Shown: positions 1 through 6,266 of the stretch, piece after piece | Layout: every line of letters starts with the position of its first letter | How positions within the stretch are numbered: position 1 is the stretch's first letter | Assembly (NCBI GenBank): GCA_002067565.1 | Contig: MVQZ01000005.1 | Coordinates: forward strand, 1-6,991 | Direction of reading: 5' to 3' | DNA length: 6,991 bases | Source: Methanobacterium sp. PtaU1.Bin242 | GTDB taxonomy: Archaea > Methanobacteriota > Methanobacteria > Methanobacteriales > Methanobacteriaceae | Translations under genes and position numbers: made by a program | Notes under the pieces: generated by a model | Told to the model about the DNA's origin: nothing | What the model saw: the letters and a program-made list of their open reading frames with translations, nothing else | The model's database searches: none

Positions 1-3000
1 ACAATAGCTGTTGCACTGGTGTTATTAACATTATTGTCCTCATCTTTTTCAGTAACTAGATTTTCAGGATCAACTGTCACTGTGATCGGTACAATATCAC
101 CTGCACTTCTGTATACTGGATCTGGGATGATTAATGTTGTGCTGTTTCCTGCAGCAAGTGCAGGTACATTTACTGTGGTGCTGGCACCATCAACCACTAT
201 GGTTGCCATGGATACAGGGGCATCCTCTGTACCGTTATTGGTAATGGTCACAGCGATTTTGTCATGTATGTATATAGACGGAGAAACACTGTTAACTATT
301 AGGTCAATACCATTAGTCGCTGTGATATTCTCTGTTTTGGTACTGGTTCCCATAATATTGGCTACAGTAAGGGTTACTGTGTAGTTTCCATGAGTGTTGT
401 AGGTGTAGGTGGGGTTTTGTTCTGTGCTGTCTATGATTCCATCACTGTTGAAATCCCATGCCCATGAAGCGATTGCTCCATTGGATTGGTCAGTGAAGTT
501 CACTGTTAAAGCAGCGTCACCAGATGTTTTATCAGCAGAGAAATCTGCAACTGGTGGATCTGGAGCGATAACAGTAATGTTAGTCATGGTCTTCGTGCTG
601 TTTCCTGCAGCATTGGTCACTGTTAAAGATACTGTGAAGTTACCAGGGTTATAGTAGGTGTAGATTGGGTTTTGTTCTGTGCTATCTACTACTCCGTCAC
701 CATTGAAGTCCCAAGCCCAAGTCATTGGAATACTTCCAGTTGATAGGTCTGTGAACTGCACGGTAAATGGTGCATCACCAGATGTTTTATCGACAGAGAA
801 ATCAGCAACAGGTAACGTTGCCGGGTTAACAATGAGATATTCTGTTTTAGAGACAGTGTCACTACTATTTCCTTTGCTGACTATTAAATTCACATTGTAG
901 TTTCCAGGGGCCTGGTATGTATATGTGGGGTTTTGTTCTGTACTGTCGATAGTACCATCATCATTGAAGTCCCATGCCCAGGAATCAATCTCCCCTGCAG
1001 ACAGGTCGGTGAATTTCACTGTTAACGGTGCATCACCAGTTAATTTATCTGATATGAAATCAGCAATAAGAACTGGATAGATCGTTGGTTCAATGTCTAC
1101 CAACTGACGGATATACAACCAAGCTAAGGGGTTGTAACTTCCTGCTCGTAAAGTCAAGGGAAGTGTATCATAAGGAATTTTGCTATGTGTCTTTTCAGTA
1201 TTGTCCCCGACTTTTAGAGAAACTTTGCTGTTGGTCCATTTCATTTCCATCCGTTGATAATCATTTACCATACTGGTACCTGCTCCGCTTGAGCCGCTGG
1301 AAGGAGTGCTAACCCATAACTCTGCAATACTACTGGTAGCCCTTATCACTGCAGTGTTAACAAAACTACTCCCTGTTCCAAAACCAATATAGGCACCACT
1401 ATACCATAAATTACCATATAAACATAGCGCTGCGTTGTTGGTAAACTGTAGATATGATTGAAGATTTGCGGAGTTTAAAATAAAATTCGAATCGTTAAGG
1501 ATGGGTGTTCCACTGGTTACCTGCCATTTGGATGTGTCCAGGGTTGTTCCGTCAAAGTCATCGAATAATAGGAAAGTGGCTTCTCCGTTGGCTGCGCTGC
1601 CTATTGTGGAGTTTCCGTAGTATATGTCGATCGCAACAGGAGTATTATTTCCTTGTGGTATGAATGGTACTTTAACCCAGAATACTGTGCCATTTGAACC
1701 TACAGGGGTTTCCATCCAGTAGTTCAGTTGAGTACCATCTGCAAGTGCAAATCTGATGTCGTTGTAGTTTGATTGGGAGATGTTTGGGAGGTAAATGTTT
1801 GCTCCGGAATTTGTACCAGTGGTATTGTGTATAACTAGTTTCACCTGGTAATCTGTGAGATCAGTTGTGGATCCTGCAACATAGGCTCGGTACTTGTATT
1901 TGAAGTCTTCAGGCTTCCAACCATTGACAGTAACATAACTTGTTCTGGTTATGCTGCTACTACCTCCAGGTCCGGTGGCTGTTAATTTTACACTGTATTT
2001 TCCGCTTGTATTGTAGATGTAGAGAGGGTTCTGTTCAGTGCTGTCGACGATACCGTCACCATTAAAGTCCCAAGCCCAGGAAGTAACAAACTTGGATTGA
2101 TCCTTGAACCTCACATACAATGGTGCATATCCAATTTTTTGGTCAGATGTGAAATTTGCAACCGGAGGAACTACAGCCAACTGTATTGAAGAATTTATTG
2201 TGCTATTTCCCAGTACATTGTATGCTGTGAGGGTTACAGTGTAGTTTCCGGGTGTTGAGAAAGCATAGGTGTAGGTGGGGTTTTGTGCTGTGCTGTCTAT
2301 GATTCCATCACCGTTGAAGTCCCATGCCCATGAAGTGGCATATTTGGACTGATCTGTAAATTTCACAGTTAATGGAGCAGTTCCAGAATCTACATCTGAT
2401 GTGAAATTAGCTTCAACCGGAACGACCTTGAAAGCATACAGTTTACCATCATAACTTCCCACATAGAGACTACCATCAGAACCTATAGCTGGTGCACCAC
2501 TTATATCGCCACCAGTGGTGTAACTCCATTTAAGTGTTCCATCGGGGTTCAATGCATATACTTTATCATCGTAGCTACCGAAATATATGGTCCCGTCAAC
2601 ATCAACAACTGGTGTACCGTATATGGCACCTCCAGTGGTGTAGTTCCATTTAAGTGTTCCATCAGGATTCAGTGCATAGAGTTTACTGTCACGACTTCCA
2701 ATGTAAACAGTCCCATCAGTTGCAAAGGCAGGTGTACCGTATATGTAACCGCCAGTGGTGTATGTCCATTTAAGTGTTCCATCAGAATTCAGTGCATAGA
2801 ACTTTTTGTCGTAGCTTCCCACATAAATGGTACCATCAGGACCTATAGAGGGCGCACCATAAATTCGGTTTCCAGTGATGTATGTCCATTTGAGTGTTCC
2901 ATCAGGATTCAGTGCATAGAGTTTACTGTCGTAGCTTCCCACATAGATGGTTCCGTTGGAATCGATTGCCGGAGTACCGCCATAGTTATATATGTAGTTT

Positions 3001-4643
3001 CCAGTGGTGTATGTCCATTGGAGTGTCCCATCAGGGTTAATTGCATACAGATTCTTGTCGTAGCTTCCAACGTATAGAGTGCCAGCAGGACCTATGGCTG
3101 GGGAACTGTAAAGTGCACCTCCTGTGGCGTATACCCATTTAACGGTCCCATCAGGGTTCAATGCATAGAGTTTACCATCTATGCTTCCGAAATATATGGT
3201 TCCGTCAGTTGCAATGGTTGGTGTGCTTTGAATCTGATTTCCGGCGGTGAATTTCCATCTTACTGTTCCGTCTGGGTTCAGTGCATAGATATTACAGTCA
3301 CGACTTCCTATGTAAATGGTTCCGTAAGTTCCAATGGAAGGTCCGGCATACTGTATGCTACTTCCAGTGGTGTGAGCCCATATAACAACACTGTCTTCTG
3401 GTCCGTTATATGGTGATTGTCCAGTGTTGTTGTTGTTTCCTTGGAACTTGGGCCAAGTTGAATTGGCAAGTCCATTACCAGTTGGATGCACTTCAATTAG
3501 ACCGGAACGCACAATAGTATTGTTACCTACAGTGTTACCTGTGTTGAGTGTTACATTGTATTTACCCACGTTTGTGTAAGTGTATGACGGGTTTCGCTCG
3601 GTGCTGTCCACGATTCCATCACTATTGAAGTCCCATAACCATGAAGTTGGTCTGTTTAGGGATGTGTCGTTAAACTGCACATTTAAAGGACCCACACCAG
3701 CTGTGGTGTTAGCTGTGAAATTAGCCACAGGAACCAAGATAGGCAGTTCCTCACTCACTGTAAGAGTGGAAAGAACTATTTTATATGACCCACTACCCAG
3801 GGTGTAAGTTAGTGTGCTGTCCTGTCCTGGTGTTACATTGCCGGTGACATTCCAAGTATGTGTTTCAAAGTAATTAACTGGCGCCACAGGGTCAGTTCCA
3901 TTAAATGGTTGACCATTGAAGTTGTAACTTCCATCCTTACTGGATAAACCAACAGCATTTAAAGTGGCGTTAAGCACGCCTAAGGTAACATTGCTGGTTT
4001 TAAATGTGGTCTGTGATGAACCAGTGTTTATCCAGTCCTGTCCGTCATTAACCCAGTAATGCACCCTATCATCATCTCCATCGTTGTAGGCCGCGACCAG
4101 GGCGATCATCTTTAATCGTCCATCAAATGTAGCTGTGCCTACCTGTTCCGTCTTCACATAAATCGAGGGATTGGTGCAGGTGATGAGTCCGGTTACGTCG
4201 TACCATGCTTGGTAGTCTGAGTAAACTCGGAAGCAGTGGTCGTTGATCCAGTAGATAGTTCCATCTATGGAATATTGGTCACTAGTCATTAATTCGTTTC
4301 CCAGAATAGTCTCATAGATACTGTCTCCGTTCCCGTCCAGTTTGACTGTGACGTTGGCTGGCCAGTTGGCACTACCACTTCCCGAGTAAACATTCACATA
4401 AACCCGTGCCCAGTCCAATCCAGTGTTGTCGGGCAAGTTATATGTTTGATTAAATTCCCGTGAAGTAGCGTCTGTGGGTTGATTAGCAAATGGCACTGGT
4501 TGGGTAGCGTTCACATACAGATCCCCAGACACCGTACCGTTATGGGTGGTGTTCAGGGGTGTGTTGGCTGCAGATGCGACTCCACAAAGTACCAGGGCGA
4601 AAATCAGGGTTAAAACCAATAATGCGGGTTTTTTTGCTTTCAT
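1..4643 (-). CDS. Large secreted mosaic surface protein: DUF3344-like, PKD, PQQ-like propeller, DUF2341 and CARDB-like modules (C-terminus beyond window)
   Basis: One stop-free frame of 1547 codons from the ATG at 4643-4641 that continues past the left edge. Residues 1-25 form a signal peptide: basic MKAKK, hydrophobic core, ASA cleavage site. Residues about 30-300 resemble DUF3344 of methanogen surface proteins (RVYVNVY, YWINDHCF, VHYWVNDG). PKD domains lie at about 305-387, 743-825, 827-908, 1191-1275, 1278-1360 and 1364-1442, each with a WAWDFN/DGxxDST core and a PGNYTVTLT-like end. Residues 397-738 form eight PQQ-like blades. Residues 909-1020 match DUF2341 (DIRFALADG, YWME, DIYYGNS), followed at about 1027-1185 by a concanavalin-like segment opening FDDFDGTTLDTSKW. 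From about 1445 a CARDB-like domain begins and is cut off. The start is preceded by a GGGGGTGA ribosome binding site. Inferred role: exported cell-surface or adhesin-like protein; no catalytic motif is seen and the ligand is unknown. The anchor, if any, is outside the window. Confidence 0.93.
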   Translation of the reverse strand, partial: MKAKKPALLVLTLIFALVLCGVASAANTPLNTTHNGTVSGDLYVNATQPVPFANQPTDATSREFNQTYNLPDNTGLDWARVYVNVYSGSGSANWPANVTVKLDGNGDSIYETILGNELMTSDQYSIDGTIYWINDHCFRVYSDYQAWYDVTGLITCTNPSIYVKTEQVGTATFDGRLKMIALVAAYNDGDDDRVHYWVNDGQDWINTGSSQTTFKTSNVTLGVLNATLNAVGLSSKDGSYNFNGQPFNGTDPVAPVNYFETHTWNVTGNVTPGQDSTLTYTLGSGSYKIVLSTLTVSEELPILVPVANFTANTTAGVGPLNVQFNDTSLNRPTSWLWDFNSDGIVDSTERNPSYTYTNVGKYNVTLNTGNTVGNNTIVRSGLIEVHPTGNGLANSTWPKFQGNNNNTGQSPYNGPEDSVVIWAHTTGSSIQYAGPSIGTYGTIYIGSRDCNIYALNPDGTVRWKFTAGNQIQSTPTIATDGTIYFGSIDGKLYALNPDGTVKWVYATGGALYSSPAIGPAGTLYVGSYDKNLYAINPDGTLQWTYTTGNYIYNYGGTPAIDSNGTIYVGSYDSKLYALNPDGTLKWTYITGNRIYGAPSIGPDGTIYVGSYDKKFYALNSDGTLKWTYTTGGYIYGTPAFATDGTVYIGSRDSKLYALNPDGTLKWNYTTGGAIYGTPVVDVDGTIYFGSYDDKVYALNPDGTLKWSYTTGGDISGAPAIGSDGSLYVGSYDGKLYAFKVVPVEANFTSDVDSGTAPLTVKFTDQSKYATSWAWDFNGDGIIDSTAQNPTYTYAFSTPGNYTVTLTAYNVLGNSTINSSIQLAVVPPVANFTSDQKIGYAPLYVRFKDQSKFVTSWAWDFNGDGIVDSTEQNPLYIYNTSGKYSVKLTATGPGGSSSITRTSYVTVNGWKPEDFKYKYRAYVAGSTTDLTDYQVKLVIHNTTGTNSGANIYLPNISQSNYNDIRFALADGTQLNYWMETPVGSNGTVFWVKVPFIPQGNNTPVAIDIYYGNSTIGSAANGEATFLLFDDFDGTTLDTSKWQVTSGTPILNDSNFILNSANLQSYLQFTNNAALCLYGNLWYSGAYIGFGTGSSFVNTAVIRATSSIAELWVSTPSSGSSGAGTSMVNDYQRMEMKWTNSKVSLKVGDNTEKTHSKIPYDTLPLTLRAGSYNPLAWLYIRQLVDIEPTIYPVLIADFISDKLTGDAPLTVKFTDLSAGEIDSWAWDFNDDGTIDSTEQNPTYTYQAPGNYNVNLIVSKGNSSDTVSKTEYLIVNPATLPVADFSVDKTSGDAPFTVQFTDLSTGSIPMTWAWDFNGDGVVDSTEQNPIYTYYNPGNFTVSLTVTNAAGNSTKTMTNITVIAPDPPVADFSADKTSGDAALTVNFTDQSNGAIASWAWDFNSDGIIDSTEQNPTYTYNTHGNYTVTLTVANIMGTSTKTENITATNGIDLIVNSVSPSIYIHDKIAVTITNNGTEDAPVSMATIVVDGASTTVNVPALAAGNSTTLIIPDPVYRSAGDIVPITVTVDPENLVTEKDEDNNVNNTSATAI
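403..469 (-). repeat. PKD-core DNA repeat, copy A (in PKD 6)
   Basis: This 67-base stretch encodes the conserved SWAWDFNSDGIIDSTEQNPT(Y) core of the sixth PKD domain. It differs from copy B at 2269-2335 by only three bases in my manual alignment. Other PKD copies in the gene (for example 655-720, 921-980 and 2023-2085) are clearly more diverged at DNA level, so these two distant copies look recently homogenised or duplicated. Confidence 0.8.
2269..2335 (-). repeat. PKD-core DNA repeat, copy B (in PKD 2)
   Basis: Partner of copy A at 403-469, about 1.87 kb away in the same orientation. It encodes the SWAWDFNGDGIIDSTAQNPT core of the second PKD domain. Direct repeats of this length in one gene could recombine and delete the DUF2341 and PKD 3-5 modules between them while keeping the frame; that consequence is inference. 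Confidence 0.8.
2430..3455 (-). repeat. Eight tandem PQQ-like beta-propeller blades (about 120-bp period)
   Basis: Within the surface-protein gene, residues 397-738 contain eight copies of a 40-residue unit, each with a DGTxY(V/I/F)GSxDxKxYA core followed in seven of them by (L/I)NPDGTxxW. The blade tryptophan codons lie at 3378, 3255, 3135, 3015, 2886, 2766, 2646 and 2526. The spacing is therefore 41, 40, 40, 43, 40, 40 and 40 residues. At DNA level, adjacent 60-base stretches (for example 2761-2820 against 2881-2940) differ at only about 6 positions, which points to expansion by tandem duplication. Eight units fit a closed eight-bladed propeller of the PQQ-dehydrogenase/BamB type. I see no evidence that it binds the cofactor; in surface proteins such propellers usually act in protein or sugar binding. 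Confidence 0.88.
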
Positions 4644-4648
4644 GGCTT

Positions 4649-4656
4649 ACTCACCC
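4649..4656 (-). promoter_or_regulatory. Ribosome binding site of the surface-protein gene
   Basis: The minus strand reads GGGGGTGA here, then five bases (4648-4644) and the ATG at 4643. GGTGA is complementary to the 3-prime end of archaeal 16S rRNA. It supports the ATG followed at once by the signal peptide as the true start. Confidence 0.7.
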
Positions 4657-4696
4657 CCTTTATTTTAAATAATTTCATTTTTATTATTCTCCTTAA

Positions 4697-4705
4697 TATT
4701 TTATA
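4697..4705 (-). promoter_or_regulatory. Probable archaeal TATA box for the surface-protein gene
   Basis: On the minus strand this reads TATAAAATA, a good archaeal TATA element, 54 bases or more upstream of the ATG at 4643. With usual archaeal spacing, transcription would begin near 4670-4675 and leave a leader of roughly 30 bases containing the GGGGGTGA ribosome binding site. No clear purine-rich BRE is seen next to it. The surrounding DNA is very AT-rich, so chance matches are easy. Confidence 0.45.
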
Positions 4706-4925
4706 GATAGAATTTCTTATTTTCTGAGATTTTATTAGGAATATCGTTTATTTATTAAAATAAAGACATTTAATTTAAGTAAAATAAAAATTACGCTTTT
4801 TCCCCTTTTCTGTTACCACCTCTGGGTGATTGGATTTACTCAACCACATTTTAGTGATAGATGGCTAGTTCAATCAAATATATAATACTTTTTAAATGAT
4901 TTTTATTATTACTTTCTGAGGTAAA

Positions 4926-4948
4926 ATCAGTAGAAACGTAATACTGAT
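4926..4948. repeat. Inverted repeat, 7-bp arms with 9-base loop
   Basis: ATCAGTA at 4926-4932 and TACTGAT at 4942-4948 are perfect reverse complements around a 9-base spacer. It lies alone in the divergent spacer, about 280 bases from either coding start. It could be a regulator-binding dyad or a small hairpin, or chance in AT-rich DNA. Confidence 0.35.
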
Positions 4949-5053
4949 GAATGAGTGGTTATTAAAGTTTAGAGATTAAATCATTGGATCGTAATAATGC
5001 GCCCAATAAAAGATTTCAATTAGAATTAATTATATCAAATTTCGATACACCAT

Positions 5054-5114
5054 GGAGGTGAAGGATGAGATGAACCTAAATCTATTAAATAGTGAAATCC
5101 AGATCATATACTAG
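5054..5114 (+). other. Strong orphan ribosome binding site with 14-codon frame; possible remnant gene start or leader peptide
   Basis: GGAGGTGA at 5054-5061 is a full-strength archaeal ribosome binding site. Eight bases later an ATG at 5070 opens MNLNLLNSEIQIIY, which ends in TAG at 5112-5114. Past the TAG the same frame stays open for about 30 more codons (to a TGA near 5202) with no recognisable family. It could be the front of a gene broken by a nonsense mutation, a short leader peptide for the toxin-antitoxin operon downstream, or chance. TAG read as pyrrolysine is unlikely, because that system belongs to other methanogen groups and nothing here suggests it. Confidence 0.3.
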
Positions 5115-5179
5115 AATTTGATACCTGAATTTCAACTAAAACTTAGAAACCAATCCACACAACTGAAACTGTGGCATCT

Positions 5180-5188
5180 CATAAAAAT
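5180..5188 (+). promoter_or_regulatory. Possible TATA box of the first toxin-antitoxin operon
   Basis: CATAAAAAT lies 47-55 bases upstream of the antitoxin ATG at 5235. It would place the transcript start near 5210 and leave a leader of about 25 bases with the GGTGAT site. It is weak and in AT-rich DNA; other positions are possible. Confidence 0.25.
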
Positions 5189-5224
5189 GTGTATAGGATT
5201 ATGAACATGATGTTAAATTAATCG

Positions 5225-5230
5225 GGTGAT
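5225..5230 (+). promoter_or_regulatory. Ribosome binding site deciding the first antitoxin start
   Basis: GGTGAT followed by four bases and ATG at 5235. The second antitoxin has the same GGTGAT-N4-ATG layout, which supports this start over the in-frame GTG 5226 and ATG 5229. Confidence 0.65.
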
Positions 5231-5234
5231 GGAA

Positions 5235-5438
5235 ATGAGTTTAGATTCGAGCAACTTTTTAAGAAAAATTGAGGAAATGCAGAGGGAACTGGAGTACATG
5301 AAAAGAGATTTAATGCACCTGGAAGAGAAAATTACCAGGAAACCTTCGCTTTTTGGTAGTGTCAGTGGGGAGGATATCACCGATGAAATGATTGAAAAAG
5401 CCCAGAGAGAATTATTCCGCGAAGCGGAGGATGTCTGA
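5235..5438 (+). CDS. Small VapB-like antitoxin with N-terminal coiled coil
   Basis: A 67-residue acidic protein. Residues 8-34 (FLRKIEEMQRELEYMKRDL and following) form a charged amphipathic helix or coiled coil, a likely dimerisation region. Residues 38-61, with the pattern SLFGSVxGxDIT followed by a helix ending ELF, resemble the toxin-binding tail of small archaeal antitoxins encoded just before PIN toxins. I chose the ATG at 5235 because GGTGAT at 5225-5230 is four bases upstream; GTG 5226 and ATG 5229 lie inside that site. The stop codon overlaps the next gene's ATG in TGATG, so the two were translationally coupled. Expected role: bind and neutralise the adjacent PIN ribonuclease, and perhaps repress the operon. 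No clear DNA-binding domain is visible. The toxin is broken, so this antitoxin may now be an orphan. The exact family is not certain. Confidence 0.75.
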   Translation: MSLDSSNFLRKIEEMQRELEYMKRDLMHLEEKITRKPSLFGSVSGEDITDEMIEKAQRELFREAEDV

Positions 5439-5823
5439 TGATTCATACCATGTACACTCACGTCCTCATATGGTATTTTATCGGAAGTAAACGTTTAAAA
5501 AAGGATATTAAGGAGAAAATAGATGATGTTAGAAACAAGGGTGGTCGTCTACTTGTTCCCACCATAGTTCTTGCCGAAGCTTTGGCCATCGCTTGAAAAG
5601 GGTAAAGTTAGATTTGATTTTAAAAAAATGTATGAACTCATAAAAAAGGAAAGAGAATTTGAAATAGTCAGTTTTACTCCAGAAATTCTTGAAGAAACGA
5701 TAACTACCCAGATACCAGAAAATACACGACAGGATTATAGTTGCAACTTCCAAATTTTACAGATCTGGAATTCTAACCAAAGATAAAATAATTTTAAAGT
5801 CCGGAGAAGTTAAAAAGGTTTAA
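5438..5823 (+). pseudogene. VapC-like PIN-domain toxin, broken by two +1 frameshifts and lacking the first active-site Asp
   Basis: Read with two one-base corrections, the region gives a 127-residue PIN protein, the normal family length. The first 52 codons (THVLIWYFIGSKRL, then LVPTIVLAEALAIA) end at a TGA at 5594-5596. Removing one T at 5593/5594 restores EKGKVRFDFKKMYELI and onward to QIPE. Removing one A from the run at 5719-5722 restores HDRIIVATS, then GILTKDKIIL, to the TAA at 5821. PIN toxins are Mg-dependent ribonucleases using a cluster of acidic residues. Here the E47, D97 and D115 equivalents are present, but the N-terminal D of the usual D-T-H/N motif is Tyr (TAC) at residue 6. 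The start codon overlaps the antitoxin stop. Three independent lesions suggest real decay. Sequencing error is the alternative for the indels but would not readily explain the Tyr. Confidence 0.85.
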
Positions 5824-5840
5824 ATATCATCTTTTTAAAC
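5818..5840. repeat. AT-rich inverted repeat at the end of the PIN pseudogene
   Basis: GTTTAAA at 5818-5824 and TTTAAAC at 5834-5840 are perfect reverse complements around 9 bases, and include the pseudogene's TAA. It could be a weak terminator, but the stem has a single G-C pair and there is no long T-tract, so chance is a serious alternative. Confidence 0.3.
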
Positions 5841-5983
5841 AAAACTTCCTCATAACAGACTTAATTAACTTGAATCTGTATTTTTGTATCGATTTTAAAC
5901 TCATAATATCCTATTTCTAAACTAAAGTAACATTAGGAAAAACCTAAACAAATTTAAGTTATCATTTTGATAATATAAATAAT

Positions 5984-5989
5984 GGTGAT
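5984..5989 (+). promoter_or_regulatory. Ribosome binding site deciding the UPF0175 antitoxin start
   Basis: GGTGAT, four bases, then ATG at 5994. It lies inside the possible longer frame from 5982, which argues for the shorter protein. The TATA-like TATAAAT at 5974-5980 is too close to this start to serve as its promoter; a weaker T/A-rich element around 5950-5960 is a better but unproven candidate. Confidence 0.6.
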
Positions 5990-5993
5990 TATT

Positions 5994-6266
5994 ATGGATA
6001 TGGTAAAAGCTGAAGTAAAATTACCCGAGTCTTTTTTAACCACTCTAAAGGTACGGAAAGAAGAATTAGATCTGTTTATAAGACGATCCTTAGCTGTAGA
6101 GCTTTACAGGGATGGTCAGTTATCTTTAGGGAAAGCAGCAGAACTTGCAGGGTTAGATCGTTGGGAGATGTTACAGCTACTTAATGAAAAGGAAGTCCCA
6201 CTTCATTACACGGCTTCAGATGCTGAAAAAGACCTGAAAACCCTGAAAGAAGTGCCGAATCCATGA
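5994..6266 (+). CDS. UPF0175 family antitoxin
   Basis: A 90-residue protein matching the UPF0175 pattern: an opening strand with a VKLPESF motif, a helix with ELYRDGQLSLGKAAELAGL, then DRWEMLQLLNEKEVPLHY and an acidic tail DAEKDLKTL. The middle (about residues 42-65) reads as a helix-turn-helix, so it may bind its own promoter. Such proteins are predicted antitoxins commonly encoded just before DUF3368 or PIN-like toxins, as here. GGTGAT at 5984-5989 is four bases before the ATG at 5994, which I take as the start. The in-frame ATG at 5982 overlaps that site and would add four residues (MVII); ATG 6000 is a further option. The stop overlaps the toxin start in ATGA (6263-6266), which implies coupled translation. 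The frame is intact and no key motif is missing. Confidence 0.88.
   Translation: MDMVKAEVKLPESFLTTLKVRKEELDLFIRRSLAVELYRDGQLSLGKAAELAGLDRWEMLQLLNEKEVPLHYTASDAEKDLKTLKEVPNP

Larger units (their letters stand above)
4644..5234. other. Gene-poor AT-rich divergent spacer (591 bases)
   Basis: No convincing gene lies between the start of the surface-protein gene and the first antitoxin. The segment holds the probable minus-strand promoter (4697-4705), a 12-codon upstream frame on the minus strand (4640-4678), a small inverted repeat (4926-4948) and an orphan GGAGGTGA signal at 5054-5061. It also has a plus-strand TATA-like element near 5180-5188. The longest other frames are short: a 24-codon minus-strand frame from 4849 has no ribosome binding site. 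I saw no tRNA-like cloverleaf, transposon end or CRISPR repeat. The right part (5052-5202) may be remnant coding DNA, because one frame there has only a single stop (TAG at 5112) in about 50 codons. Confidence 0.7.

Noticed and set aside
19..900. Plus-strand open frames up to 121 codons within 19-900, and similar ones at 1085-1312, 3228-3416 and 3580-3807
   Set aside because: They are antisense to the continuous minus-strand PKD/propeller gene, lack ribosome binding sites and have no family resemblance; the repeated PKD code leaves recurring open frames on the other strand.
2430..3455. 120-base periodicity as a CRISPR array or non-coding satellite
   Set aside because: The period is a multiple of three with few exceptions, the frame is open throughout, and the units translate to propeller blades; there are no short identical repeats with unique spacers.
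3308..3496. Minus-strand 62-codon frame in an alternative phase
   Set aside because: It lies inside the propeller and PKD coding region in another frame and shows no recognisable domain.
4775..4849. Minus-strand 24-codon frame in the divergent spacer
   Set aside because: It has no ribosome binding site, a nearby upstream stop and no recognisable sequence; it is expected by chance.
5213..5461. Minus-strand 82-codon frame
   Set aside because: It is the antisense of the coiled-coil antitoxin gene; its low-complexity serine-rich sequence is a reflection of the real gene's codons.
5529..5786. Separate small genes on either strand (minus 5529-5753, plus 5571-5786)
   Set aside because: The plus frame is the middle piece of the frameshifted PIN toxin with spurious ends, and the minus frame is its antisense.
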